From the NCBI GenBank assembly GCA_018716365.1, contig DVKA01000105.1, positions 1 through 7,776 of the forward strand: a stretch of 7,776 nucleotides of DNA, read 5' to 3'. Under the pieces are notes generated by a model. The model did no database searches. It was not told the DNA's origin and saw only the letters and a list, made by a program, of their open reading frames with translations. Position numbers and translations under genes: made by a program. Numbering within the stretch: the stretch's first letter is position 1; each line of letters starts with the position of its first letter. Shown here one piece after another: positions 1 to 6,999 of this stretch. Origin of the DNA: Candidatus Caccocola faecipullorum (GTDB lineage Bacteria; Synergistota; Synergistia; Synergistales; Synergistaceae).

Positions 1-164
1 ATGGCGCTGACGGGGCAGGTGGCCACGCAGGCTCCGCACTCGACGCAGGTATCGGCGTCAACGTGAGCCTTGCCGTCCTCGACGGCGATAGCGGAAACGG
101 GGCAAACTCCGACGCAGGCCTCGCAGCCTACACATACGGACTGATCAACTGTCGCTTTAGCCAT
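1..164 (-). CDS. 2[4Fe-4S] ferredoxin, 3' end cut by window edge
   Basis: Small cytoplasmic electron carrier that shuttles low-potential electrons between anaerobic oxidoreductases. Fifty-four complete codons are visible from ATG at 164-162. Two classic cluster motifs can be read: CVGCEACVGVCP (residues 11-22) and CVECGACVATCP (40-51), each CxxCxxCxxxCP, so all eight cluster cysteines are present and each motif is followed by VSA. Ferredoxins of this clostridial type are usually 55-60 residues long, so only a few residues and the stop should lie left of the window. The start is set by an AGGAGGAAAT Shine-Dalgarno site on the minus strand at 180-171, six bases before the ATG. The gene is divergent from nhaC and has its own promoter, so it is probably a single, well expressed gene. 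The physiological partner cannot be told from here. Confidence 0.95.
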   Translation of the reverse strand, partial: MAKATVDQSVCVGCEACVGVCPVSAIAVEDGKAHVDADTCVECGACVATCPVSA

Positions 165-201
165 AATTACATTTCCTCCTTGCAAGATGCGATTCGACTA
201 C

Positions 202-217
202 GGGGGCAAGCACCCCC
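202..217 (-). other. small G/C hairpin in the ferredoxin leader
   Basis: Five G (202-206) and five C (213-217) flank a 6-base loop, giving a short perfect stem close to the predicted 5' end of the ferredoxin transcript and about 20 bases upstream of its Shine-Dalgarno site. A 5'-terminal hairpin of this kind can stabilise a message. No function can be shown from sequence. Confidence 0.3.
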
Positions 218-229
218 ACACACGCACGT

Positions 230-258
230 ATTCTAACGCTAACGCGCCGAGCTTTCAA
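230..258 (-). promoter_or_regulatory. sigma70-type promoter of the ferredoxin gene
   Basis: On the minus strand a TTGAAA -35 box (258-253) is followed by a 17-bp spacer and a TAGAAT -10 box (235-230); both match the consensus at five of six positions. Initiation would fall near 223, leaving a 5' leader of about 60 nt. A tandem 6-bp repeat (TAACGC twice, plus strand 234-245) overlaps the start of the -10 box and the spacer. The motif calls are read directly; activity is inferred. Confidence 0.6.
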
Positions 259-327
259 GTGGCAGGGATTGTGTCTCCATATGAATTTTAAGTTACAAAT
301 AGTATAGATATATCAGAGCCAGCCTTG

Positions 328-355
328 TAGACAAGCCGTTGTGTAAAGTTATAAT
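328..355 (+). promoter_or_regulatory. sigma70-type promoter of nhaC with overlapping dyad
   Basis: TAGACA (328-333, five of six matches to the -35 consensus), a 16-bp spacer and a perfect TATAAT (350-355) form a good promoter reading toward nhaC. Initiation near 362 would leave a leader of about 135 nt. A 12-bp dyad, CTTGT-AG-ACAAG (324-335), covers the -35 box and could be an operator. AT-rich sequence at 290-315 lies just upstream and may act as an UP-like element. Confidence 0.5.
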
Positions 356-403
356 AAATACCAGAACGGTAAGCATTTCTACGTATAGGCTGAAATAATA
401 TAA

Positions 404-470
404 CAGCGGGCGCTCGCGGAAAGGAGGTGAAGCGTCGGAGCGCGGGAGCCTGGCGCGTACCTTAGCGTAC
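404..470 (+). promoter_or_regulatory. foldable nhaC mRNA leader with an anti-SD-complementary loop
   Basis: GCGCTC (410-415) can pair with GAGCGC (438-443). The enclosed segment displays AAGGAGGTGA (421-430), a ten-base perfect complement to the 3' end of 16S rRNA. No ATG, GTG or TTG follows at usable spacing, so it does not start a leader peptide. A direct repeat GCGTAC occurs at 455-460 and 465-470. The true nhaC ribosome site is a separate AAAGGAGAG at 481-489. I do not recognise a known riboswitch class here. Confidence 0.3.
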
Positions 471-497
471 TTATAAAACGAAAGGAGAGAAACAAAA

Positions 498-2039
498 ATG
501 GGAAACAACGAAGAGAAAAGAGCTGAAAAAAGGAAACCTTCGCTCGGCCTGTCCCTCCTGATGCTGGCAATAGCCGCCGCCCTCATACTCTCCGGCGTCG
601 TAATTTACGGTCAGGACGTCCACATCATGCTCATCTTCAGCGCCATCGTAGTCGGCGCGGTGGGTATACTTTATCTGCACTATTCGTACGAAGAGCTGGA
701 AAAGGGAATTATTGAAGGAATCATGACGACGATGCAGGCCTGCCTTATCCTCTACACTGTCGGCGTGCTTATCGGCACATGGATACACTCCGGCGTCGTG
801 CCTTCCATGATCTATTACGGCCTGTCGATACTTTCGCCGTCGATATTCCTTTTTGCGACGCTCATCATCTGCTCGATAGTCTCGCTTGCGACCGGTACGT
901 CGTGGGGAACGTCGGGAACGGTCGGCATCGCGCTGCTCGGAATAGCGATGGGGCTCGGCATCCCGGCTCCGCTGACTGTCGGCGTAATCGTATCCGGTGC
1001 ATACGCGGGCGATAAGATGTCGCCGCTCTCCGACACGACGAACCTCGCGCCCGCCGTCTCCGGCACTGACCTCTTCCAGCATATCCGTGCGATGTGCTGG
1101 ACCACTGGGCCGACCTATGTGATAGTCGCGATAATCACGATCGTCCTCGGCTTCCAGTACGCTGGCGGCACGCTCGACTACTCCAAGATCGGCGGCATCC
1201 AGGCGGTCATCGCGAAGGAATTCTGGGTCAGCCCGATAGCGCTGCTCGCGCCTCTCGCGGTCATCGTGCTTTCCGCCATGCGCAAACCGGCGCTGCCGTC
1301 GCTGTGGGCGGGCGTCTTTATCGCCGCGGCCTTCATGTTCATCGAAGGCTACGACTACGGCGCGGTCCTCAACGTCATGCAGAACGGATATTCCCCGACC
1401 GTATCGGCAGAGCTCGCCGGAGCGGCGGACGAAGCGGCGCTGGCCGCGGTGATTGCGAAGCACGCGCTTGAGATCGACGCAGCGATTGCGCAGGAGATAG
1501 GCAACGACATCGTCGAGCTCGTCTCCGCGGGCGGTATGCAGTCGATGAACTGGACCGTTTCGCTCATCATCTGCGCCTTCGTCTTTGGCTCTGCGATGAA
1601 CGTCTGCGGCTTCATCAAGACGATACTCGAAGCCGTGGCCTCGCGCGTCCGTTCCGTCGGAGGCCTCATCCTCTCCGTCGTAATTTCGTGCTTCGTCTGC
1701 AACTTCTTCCTCGGAGACCAGTATCTCGGCATCGCGATGCCGGGTACGATGTACAAGGAGACTTTCGACAAGGTCGGGCTGCATCCGAGAATGCTCTCGC
1801 GTTCTCTCGAAGACTCCGGTACGCTTACGTCCGTCCTCGTGCCGTGGAACACCTGCGGCGCATACCACGCGCAGCTGTTTAACATGTCCGTCGCCGATTT
1901 CGGCCCGTACGCCTTCCTTAACTGGATGAATCCGATTGTAGCGGTAATCTTGACGTACGTCGGAATAGGCATATTCTGGCGCGGAAAAGACGGCGAGCCG
2001 GTGCACGGAGGCAAGACGCGCCCAGCGGAGCTTGCGTAG
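498..2039 (+). CDS. nhaC: NhaC-family Na+/H+ antiporter
   Basis: Inner-membrane secondary transporter that exchanges cytoplasmic Na+ for external protons (some family members swap other ions or organic acids). The 513-residue protein is almost wholly hydrophobic with about ten or more membrane segments after a charged N-terminus (residues 1-14). Family hallmarks are GTSWGTSGTVGIALLGI (133-149), GAYAGDKMSPLSDTTNLAP (167-185), GDQYL (406-410) and the late stretch from SRSLEDSGT through VPWNTCGAY (435-456). Family members are often about 460-480 residues; part of the excess is an Ala-rich, charged stretch at about 300-340 between membrane segments. The ATG start has AAAGGAGAG nine bases upstream. 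The gene lies divergent from the ferredoxin and upstream of a small membrane-protein gene with no terminator between. The family call is firm; the exact substrate is not proven. Confidence 0.93.
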   Translation: MGNNEEKRAEKRKPSLGLSLLMLAIAAALILSGVVIYGQDVHIMLIFSAIVVGAVGILYLHYSYEELEKGIIEGIMTTMQACLILYTVGVLIGTWIHSGVVPSMIYYGLSILSPSIFLFATLIICSIVSLATGTSWGTSGTVGIALLGIAMGLGIPAPLTVGVIVSGAYAGDKMSPLSDTTNLAPAVSGTDLFQHIRAMCWTTGPTYVIVAIITIVLGFQYAGGTLDYSKIGGIQAVIAKEFWVSPIALLAPLAVIVLSAMRKPALPSLWAGVFIAAAFMFIEGYDYGAVLNVMQNGYSPTVSAELAGAADEAALAAVIAKHALEIDAAIAQEIGNDIVELVSAGGMQSMNWTVSLIICAFVFGSAMNVCGFIKTILEAVASRVRSVGGLILSVVISCFVCNFFLGDQYLGIAMPGTMYKETFDKVGLHPRMLSRSLEDSGTLTSVLVPWNTCGAYHAQLFNMSVADFGPYAFLNWMNPIVAVILTYVGIGIFWRGKDGEPVHGGKTRPAELA

Positions 2040-2044
2040 CCGGA

Positions 2045-2053
2045 TGGTATAAT
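2045..2053 (+). promoter_or_regulatory. possible extended -10 promoter for the small membrane-protein gene
   Basis: TGGTATAAT (2045-2053) is an exact TGn extension joined to a perfect TATAAT, six bases after the nhaC stop. No good -35 box is seen 16-18 bp upstream, as is common for extended -10 promoters. It would start transcription near 2060 and give a leader of about 33 nt. Confidence 0.35.
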
Positions 2054-2092
2054 ATCGGCTGAAGTCTGTTTTTCTGAAAAGGGGATGGTCTA

Positions 2093-2557
2093 TTGGCCGA
2101 ACTTGAACAACTCGAATGTCTTATCGAATCGAAGTCGAGCCGCACCGTCAACGGATGGAAGCGCTTTACCTTCGGCGCGCTCGCGGCATATCTCGCCGTC
2201 ACGGGCGTGATGGATTTCATGAGCGAGGGCTTCAGCCAGAAGACCGTGATAAACGCCTTTCTCTGCGTCTGCGGCCTGCTCGTCCTGAAGTTCGAGAAGA
2301 AAATATACGCCTCGCCGCTCGGTTTCGTGAAGGACACGCATACGTGGTTCTCGCACCACCGCGAACTGCTGCCGTGGAGCGAGGTGCGCCACGTGACGCT
2401 CGTGACTAAGGGCACGGGGCTCACGGCGTTCATCGAAAAGGACGTCATCGGCTGGAAGCTGCTCTTCGAGCGCAACGATATGGCGGCTCTCGACGGGCTG
2501 TTCAAGAAATACGCCCCGAAGGTCAAGGTAGTAATCAAAGAGCTGGGGCAGAGGTAA
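2093..2557 (+). CDS. small membrane protein of unknown function, possibly PH-like
   Basis: The 154-residue protein is not one I recognise. After a polar N-terminus (1-24) there are two close hydrophobic segments at about 25-43 and 51-67, forming a hairpin in the membrane. The C-terminal half (68-154) is soluble, with alternating hydrophobic/charged residues, a central LLPWSEVRHVTL and a final amphipathic helix (about 127-141). This two-helix-plus-domain plan resembles bacterial PH-domain proteins of the YcxB/bPH type, but the similarity is in architecture and is only inferred. The start is TTG at 2093 with GGGGA about seven bases before; no upstream ATG in frame is better placed. It follows nhaC by 53 nt on the same strand and could be co-transcribed or use the extended -10 at 2045. 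It ends just before a terminator shared with the convergent gene. Confidence 0.75.
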   Translation: MAELEQLECLIESKSSRTVNGWKRFTFGALAAYLAVTGVMDFMSEGFSQKTVINAFLCVCGLLVLKFEKKIYASPLGFVKDTHTWFSHHRELLPWSEVRHVTLVTKGTGLTAFIEKDVIGWKLLFERNDMAALDGLFKKYAPKVKVVIKELGQR

Positions 2558-2567
2558 CGAACGAAAC

Positions 2568-2604
2568 AAAAAACAAGGGCCGCGGTTTTTAGCCGCGGCC
2601 CTTG
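2568..2604 (-). terminator. strong intrinsic terminator of the fprA/DUF3298 pair
   Basis: A perfect 12-bp GC-rich stem (2574-2585 with 2593-2604) encloses a 7-base loop. On the minus strand it is followed at once by TTTTTT (2573-2568), the classic layout. On the plus strand the stem also lies 16 bases past the stop of the small membrane-protein gene but has no adjacent T-run, so it would stop that transcript less well. Confidence 0.9.
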
Positions 2605-2619
2605 CCCTATGCGCCCGTT

Positions 2620-3378
2620 TTATTTTTCTGCTTTAAGCCACGGCTCCAGCTTCTTCATGTCGAGCGTTATCTCGGGACAGCCCGCCGAGCCGGGGGCCAC
2701 TTCGTACTTGTCGAAGCAGACGACGATGTTCCCGTCCCTGTCGACGTAGAAGTTCTGGTCGGCCTTTATCGACGAGAATCCGCCGGCAGCGGCTTCATCT
2801 TTTTTCTGTTCGCCCTCTTCTGGCGCGAGCCAGAACGAACCCTTGTGTTTCTTGTTGGCGCGCCTCATCTCGTCGCGCACAGCCCTGCTCAAAACTTCGA
2901 CGGCGTCCGCCTTTTCGTTGAAGAAAGAGGCGAGCGTCACCGGCATACCGGTCTCTTTGTCGAAGTTCATTATCGTGCGCTTCGTCGACGAAGAGGCGAC
3001 GATGTTCGTCTCAGTGACGTCGAGCGTCACGAAGCGCGCGTCGCCGTCGATTACCTTGTAGTCCATGAACCAGCCGGTGTGCGCTCCGTTTCCGGCGAAC
3101 GGGTCGTTCATGAGCTCCAGCGCCTCAAGCTCGTAGCGCTCCTGCATTTCGAGCGCCTTTTCTGCCAGCTTCGCGTTTATCTCCTTTTCAATGGAATCCA
3201 TAGCGAGCCCGGTGACTATGGGCGTCACTATGCGCGCCTCGAAGCCTTCGTATTTCGATTCATAAACGCCGAAGGTCGATACCTTCACGTCGATTTCGCG
3301 CGCCGCGCACGGAGCCGCCGCTGCCGCCGCGACGGCGAAGGCCGCGGCGCAGGCTATAAGATTTTTTGAAATCTTCAT
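2620..3378 (-). CDS. secreted DUF3298/RsiV-like protein
   Basis: A 252-residue exported protein. Residues 1-26 form a signal peptide: MKISKN, a long Ala-rich hydrophobic core, and a likely cleavage after PCAA. Cys24 lacks the Leu of a proper lipobox, so I do not call it a lipoprotein. The mature part resembles the DUF4163 plus DUF3298 arrangement: an N-terminal half with IVTPIVTG and a long helix (about 61-90), then a C-terminal domain with the recognisable NFYVDRDGNIVVCFDKYEVAPGSAG region (209-233; the family usually has a similar F-x-PYE-IAP-x-AxG pattern). DUF3298 occurs in the lysozyme-binding anti-sigma factor RsiV and in PdaC-type enzymes. Here no deacetylase domain and no cytoplasmic anti-sigma part are seen, so it is a free periplasmic or secreted domain of unknown role. 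It starts three bases after the flavodiiron stop, with GGAAAGAG as ribosome site, so the two are an operon. Confidence 0.85.
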   Translation of the reverse strand: MKISKNLIACAAAFAVAAAAAAPCAAREIDVKVSTFGVYESKYEGFEARIVTPIVTGLAMDSIEKEINAKLAEKALEMQERYELEALELMNDPFAGNGAHTGWFMDYKVIDGDARFVTLDVTETNIVASSSTKRTIMNFDKETGMPVTLASFFNEKADAVEVLSRAVRDEMRRANKKHKGSFWLAPEEGEQKKDEAAAGGFSSIKADQNFYVDRDGNIVVCFDKYEVAPGSAGCPEITLDMKKLEPWLKAEK

Positions 3379-3381
3379 CGC

Positions 3382-4593
3382 TTACTCTTTCCCGGCGCTC
3401 TTTACCGCCGCCGCCATATTTCTGCCGAGCTCGCGGCAGAGTTCGAGGTCCGGCTCCTTCGGGCAGGACTTGACTTCGATCGTCGGCTCGACTAGCTTCC
3501 AGTCGCCGCCCTGCTCCGCAAAGACCTGAAGCTCGGCGAGGGCGCCCTTGCTCCAGCTGTACGAGCCGCAGATGCCGAGGCAGCGGTTCTTCATCATTTT
3601 GTTCTTCAGAGTGCGGCAGAGCGTTGCAACCGGCGGATAGAGCTCCGTGTTGTATGTGCAGCTGCCGAGCACGAGGCCGCGGTACTTCCATACGTCGCGA
3701 ACGATGCACGAGAGGTTGGAGCGCGAAGCGTCGTGCACGATGACGTCCTTGACGCCGGCTTCGCAGGCCGCGCGCGCAATCGCGTCGGTCATCAGCTTCG
3801 TGTTGCCGTACATCGAGCCGTAGACGACTACGATGCCCTCGTCGGTCTCCTGTTTGCTCCACTTGTCGTAGAGGTCGACTATGTGCTTCGGGTTCGAACG
3901 GAGTATTGGGCCGTGCGCGGGGCAGATGACCTTGAGGTCGAGAGTGCGGACCTTTGCGATCGCCTTCTGAGCCGGAGCGGAGTAGCGTCCGACGATGTTG
4001 GCGAAGTAGCGCAGAGTCTCGTCCTCATAGAGAGCCATGTCAAGCTCGTCGTCGAAGATTCCGCCTTCGAGCGCGCAGAATCCGCCGAACGCGTCGGTCG
4101 AGAAGAGCACCTTGTCCGTCGTGTCGTAGGTGACCATGCTCTCGGGCCAGTGGACCATCGGAATCATCGCAAAGGTGAGCTTGTGGCGGCCGAGGTCGAG
4201 AATCTCGCCCTCTTTGACCTCGACGACGCCGTCTTTGATACCGTAGAAGGCGTCGATCATTTCAATCGTCTTCTTGTTGCCTATTATCTTCATGTCGGGG
4301 TAGAGCTTGCGCATGATGCTTATCGAGCCTGAGTGGTCGGGCTCCATGTGGTTGACGATGAGGTAGTCGATGCCCTTTCCGGCGGGGAGTATCGAGACGA
4401 GACGCTCTATGTAATCCGAGAGCTTGTCCGCCTTTATCGTGTCGATCACCGCTGTCTTCTCGTCGTTGATGAAATAGGCGTTGTAGGCGACGCCGCGCGG
4501 GAGCGTCCACAAACCTTCGAACAGATCGGTCTCACGGTCGTTCCCGCCTATCCAGTATATCGAATCGGTAATTTTTATTGCGTTCTGCATCAT
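3382..4593 (-). CDS. fprA: A-type flavodiiron protein (O2/NO reductase)
   Basis: Cytoplasmic enzyme that reduces O2 to water, or NO to N2O, at a non-haem diiron site, with FMN as electron entry; electrons usually come from rubredoxin, or from F420H2 in methanogens. The 403-residue length is standard for the two-domain class A form. The N-terminal beta-lactamase-like domain (about 1-250) has every diiron ligand of the family: H82-x-E84-x-D86-H87 in NHMEPDHSGS, H148 in MVHWPES, D167 in FSTDAFGG and H227 in CPAHGPI. The C-terminal flavodoxin domain begins at about 253, with the FMN phosphate loop YGSMYGNT (258-265) and later GSCTYNTELYPP and GICGSYSWSKGA. There is no rubredoxin extension. The start is the first of two ATGs (MMQ), with GGAGG eight bases upstream. 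It heads an operon with the DUF3298 gene and is divergent from the mutase operon. Confidence 0.95.
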   Translation of the reverse strand: MMQNAIKITDSIYWIGGNDRETDLFEGLWTLPRGVAYNAYFINDEKTAVIDTIKADKLSDYIERLVSILPAGKGIDYLIVNHMEPDHSGSISIMRKLYPDMKIIGNKKTIEMIDAFYGIKDGVVEVKEGEILDLGRHKLTFAMIPMVHWPESMVTYDTTDKVLFSTDAFGGFCALEGGIFDDELDMALYEDETLRYFANIVGRYSAPAQKAIAKVRTLDLKVICPAHGPILRSNPKHIVDLYDKWSKQETDEGIVVVYGSMYGNTKLMTDAIARAACEAGVKDVIVHDASRSNLSCIVRDVWKYRGLVLGSCTYNTELYPPVATLCRTLKNKMMKNRCLGICGSYSWSKGALAELQVFAEQGGDWKLVEPTIEVKSCPKEPDLELCRELGRNMAAAVKSAGKE

Positions 4594-4622
4594 TGCGCAA
4601 ACCTCCAGTGGTTTAAGTATTT

Positions 4623-4644
4623 GCCGTTATTATATAGCAACGGC
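4623..4644 (-). promoter_or_regulatory. fprA -10 box within a perfect 6-bp palindrome
   Basis: On the minus strand TATAAT (4634-4629) lies inside GCCGTT-N10-AACGGC (arms 4623-4628 and 4639-4644). A repressor bound to both arms would cover the -10. TTTAAG (4612-4617) and CTTAAA (4644-4649) form a looser outer pair. No good -35 box is visible at about 4652-4657 (CGCGCA), which fits a promoter needing an activator or a different sigma. Initiation near 4622 leaves about 28 nt before the fprA start. Confidence 0.45.
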
Positions 4645-4757
4645 TTAAATTTGCGCGCCGTCCGCGCGTGAATCACAGTTTTTCATCGCCGCGTCCGCCT
4701 ATCCGCCTTGCCTTTTAAGAAGAAAGAACTGACTTGTCTGAAATTATCGCTCAAATG

Positions 4758-4786
4758 TTGCAATTTGCGGAAAGTTGGGCAATAAT
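4758..4786 (+). promoter_or_regulatory. promoter of the methylmalonyl-CoA mutase operon
   Basis: TTGCAA (4758-4763, four of six), a 17-bp spacer and AATAAT (4781-4786, five of six) form a sigma70-type promoter reading toward the mutase gene. Initiation near 4793 would leave a leader of about 80 nt. That leader holds only a 4-bp hairpin (CCAT-GCG-ATGG, near 4832-4842) and nothing like a cobalamin riboswitch. Confidence 0.45.
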
Positions 4787-4871
4787 AGCGGCGTGTGGTA
4801 TTTTGCATATTCACGTGTGCTTACGGTCATTCCATGCGATGGCCCGATATGTTTGCAAGGAGGCGGAGTAA

Positions 4872-6551
4872 TTGTTCGAACCAACACAGCTCCAGGAAGT
4901 AGCAGAAGGAAAGAAAGCCTACGAAGCGGCGGTCGAAAAGGTTCTGACCAAAGGCCCCGAAAGAAAGGCTAACTTCACGACGGGCGGAGGCATCCCCCTC
5001 AAGAGGACGTACACTCCCGAAGACGTGAACGGCGTGGACTACGCCAAGGATCTCGGATTCCCCGGCGTATATCCCTACACGCGCGGCGTGCAGCCCACGA
5101 TGTACAGAGGGCGTTTCTGGACGATGCGCCAGTACGCCGGCTTCGCGACCGCTGAAGACTCCAATAAGCGTTACCGCTATCTTCTGAGCCAGGGAACGAC
5201 GGGACTTTCTGTCGCGTTCGACCTTCCGACCCAGATAGGCTACGACTCGGACGACCCGATGGCGGTCGGCGAGTGCGGCAAGGTCGGCGTCGCGATAGAC
5301 AGCCTTGCGGACGCTGAGATACTTTTCGACGGAATTCCGCTCGACAAGGTCTCGACTTCTATGACGATCAACGCGCCGGCGTCGATACTCCTTTCGATGT
5401 ACATCGCCGTCGCGGAGAAGCAGGGCGTCCCGATGAACGCCCTCGCGGGAACCATTCAGAACGACATACTCAAGGAATACATCGCGCGCGGCACGTACAT
5501 CTTCCCGCCCAAGCCGTCGATGCGCCTCATCACCGACATCTTTGATTTCTGCTCGCGCAACATCCCGAAGTGGAACACCATTTCCATCTCCGGCTACCAT
5601 ATCCGCGAGGCCGGCTCGACCGCCATTCAGGAAGTCGCCTTCACCCTCGCCGACGGCATCGCCTACATCGAAGCCGCCATCAAGGCCGGACAGGATCCGA
5701 ACGTATTCGGCAAACGCCTCTCCTTCTTCTTCAACGCGCACAATGACTTCCTCGAAGAGGTCGCGAAGTTCCGCGCCGCGCGTAAGGTCTGGGCGCACAT
5801 CATGAAGGAGCGCTTCGGCGTCACCAACCCGGGCGCGCAGATGCTCCGCTTCCACACCCAGACGGCCGGCTGCACGCTCACCGCGCAGCAGGCGGAGAAC
5901 AACATCGTCCGCGTCGCCATCCAGACGATGGCCGCGGTCTGCGGCGGCACGCAGTCGCTCCACACCAACAGCCTTGACGAAGCCCTCGCGCTTCCGACGG
6001 ACAAGAGCGTCCGCATCGCGCTCCGCACGCAGCAGATAGTTGCCTACGAATCCGGCATCACCAACGTCGTCGACCCGCTCGCGGGAAGCTACGCGATCGA
6101 AGCCCTCACGAAGGAAATCGAAGAAGGCGCCCTCGCCTACATCAAGGAAATCGACGACCTCGGCGGAATGATGGCCGCTATCGAAAAGGGCTATCCGCAG
6201 AAGCACATACAGGACGCCGCCTACGACTATCAGAAGTCGATAGAGTCCGGCGACCGCATCATCGTCGGCGTCAACAAGTTCCACATCGACGAAGACATGA
6301 CGGAGCGCAAACTCCTCAAGGTCGACGCGAGCGTCGGTGAGAACCAGATCAAGAAACTTCGCGAAATGAAAGAAAAACGCGACAACGTCAGAGTAAAGAC
6401 CACCCTCGACGCGGTGCGCGAAGGCGCTAAGGGCGACGCGAACCTCATGCCGCTCATCCTCGACGCAGTACACGCCTACGCCACGGAAGGCGAAATCTGC
6501 GGCGTACTCCGCGAAGTCTTCGGCGAGTACAAAGAGAACGTGGTTCTTTAG
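4872..6551 (+). CDS. mcmA: methylmalonyl-CoA mutase, catalytic (large) subunit
   Basis: Interconverts succinyl-CoA and (R)-methylmalonyl-CoA by adenosylcobalamin radical chemistry. At 559 residues it has only the TIM-barrel catalytic part; the B12 domain is the next gene. The key residues known from the Propionibacterium enzyme are present with an offset of one: Arg81, Thr84, Arg86 and Tyr88 in [12 protein letters not shown] (the Tyr89 equivalent), Thr194, Gln196 and Arg206 in [14 protein letters not shown] (the Arg207 equivalent), and Tyr242-His243 in SGYHIREAG. The Tyr and Arg pair marks methylmalonyl-CoA rather than isobutyryl-CoA specificity. The motif [19 protein letters not shown] lies at 385-403. 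The start is TTG at 4872 with AAGGAGG eight bases before; no ATG is placed to replace it, and the N-terminus [10 protein letters not shown] is family-like. It opens an operon and is 30 nt from the next gene. A different acyl-CoA mutase specificity is possible but unlikely. Confidence 0.95.
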   Translation: MFEPTQLQEVAEGKKAYEAAVEKVLTKGPERKANFTTGGGIPLKRTYTPEDVNGVDYAKDLGFPGVYPYTRGVQPTMYRGRFWTMRQYAGFATAEDSNKRYRYLLSQGTTGLSVAFDLPTQIGYDSDDPMAVGECGKVGVAIDSLADAEILFDGIPLDKVSTSMTINAPASILLSMYIAVAEKQGVPMNALAGTIQNDILKEYIARGTYIFPPKPSMRLITDIFDFCSRNIPKWNTISISGYHIREAGSTAIQEVAFTLADGIAYIEAAIKAGQDPNVFGKRLSFFFNAHNDFLEEVAKFRAARKVWAHIMKERFGVTNPGAQMLRFHTQTAGCTLTAQQAENNIVRVAIQTMAAVCGGTQSLHTNSLDEALALPTDKSVRIALRTQQIVAYESGITNVVDPLAGSYAIEALTKEIEEGALAYIKEIDDLGGMMAAIEKGYPQKHIQDAAYDYQKSIESGDRIIVGVNKFHIDEDMTERKLLKVDASVGENQIKKLREMKEKRDNVRVKTTLDAVREGAKGDANLMPLILDAVHAYATEGEICGVLREVFGEYKENVVL

Positions 6552-6581
6552 AATCGCGAGAGCTTTTAAGGAGGAAGAAAA

Positions 6582-6998
6582 ATGGATCGTAAAATCCGCG
6601 TAGTTGTTGCGAAACCAGGACTTGACGGTCATGACCGCGGAGCGAAGGTCGTAGCCAGAGCCTTCCGCGACGCCGGCATGGAAGTTATATACACCGGCCT
6701 CCGCCAGACGCCGGAGCAGATAGTCGCCACCGCTATACAGGAAGACGCCGACGCCATCGGCATCAGCATCCTCTCCGGCGCGCACGACTACTGCTTCAAG
6801 ACGATAATCGAGCTTCTCAAAGAGAAGAACGCCAGCGACATCATTGTATTCGGCGGCGGAGTCATCCCCGAAACCGACTACCCGACGCTGCTCGGTTACG
6901 GCGCTGGCGCGATCTTCGGCCCCGGAACCCCGACCTCCGAGACCATCGAATGGCTCGAAAAAGCGGTAGCCGAAAAGAGAGCGAAAGAGGAGAAGTAA
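6582..6998 (+). CDS. mcmB: methylmalonyl-CoA mutase, B12-binding (small) subunit
   Basis: A 138-residue Rossmann-like cobalamin-binding protein that supplies the lower face of the coenzyme to the catalytic subunit. It carries the base-off/His-on signature DGHDRG (D15, H17, G20), where the histidine replaces dimethylbenzimidazole as cobalt ligand, followed by the S-x-L motif (S62-I63-L64) and the GGG turn (91-93), in the expected order. Its length matches the C-terminal domain of fused mutases, so it is a complete stand-alone subunit. AAGGAGG sits eight bases before the ATG. It lies 30 nt after the large-subunit gene and 1 nt before the epimerase gene, so the three are surely co-transcribed. 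The charged tail EKRAKEEK probably carries the epimerase ribosome site at DNA level (GAGGAGAAG). Confidence 0.96.
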   Translation: MDRKIRVVVAKPGLDGHDRGAKVVARAFRDAGMEVIYTGLRQTPEQIVATAIQEDADAIGISILSGAHDYCFKTIIELLKEKNASDIIVFGGGVIPETDYPTLLGYGAGAIFGPGTPTSETIEWLEKAVAEKRAKEEK

Positions 6999-6999
6999 T

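Noticed and set aside
293..586. A 97-codon minus-strand frame with hydrophobic runs, overlapping the start of nhaC.
   Set aside because: No ribosome site; it covers the nhaC promoter and leader, and its hydrophobic stretches come from AT-rich control DNA.
471..2006. A 511-codon open frame on the minus strand, antisense to nhaC.
   Set aside because: It is the complement of a clear membrane transporter gene; the translation is Arg/Asp/His-rich with no recognisable domain.
2602..3369. A 255-codon plus-strand frame opposite the DUF3298 gene.
   Set aside because: No ribosome site, it begins inside the terminator, and the minus-strand gene has a signal peptide, family motif and operon context.
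4793..4871. A cobalamin riboswitch before the B12-dependent mutase gene.
   Set aside because: The leader is only about 80 nt, with no B12-box-like element or multi-stem core.
4775..4972. A 65-codon plus-strand frame starting TTG ahead of the mutase gene.
   Set aside because: No Shine-Dalgarno site, it starts upstream of the predicted transcript start and runs into the mutase gene out of frame.
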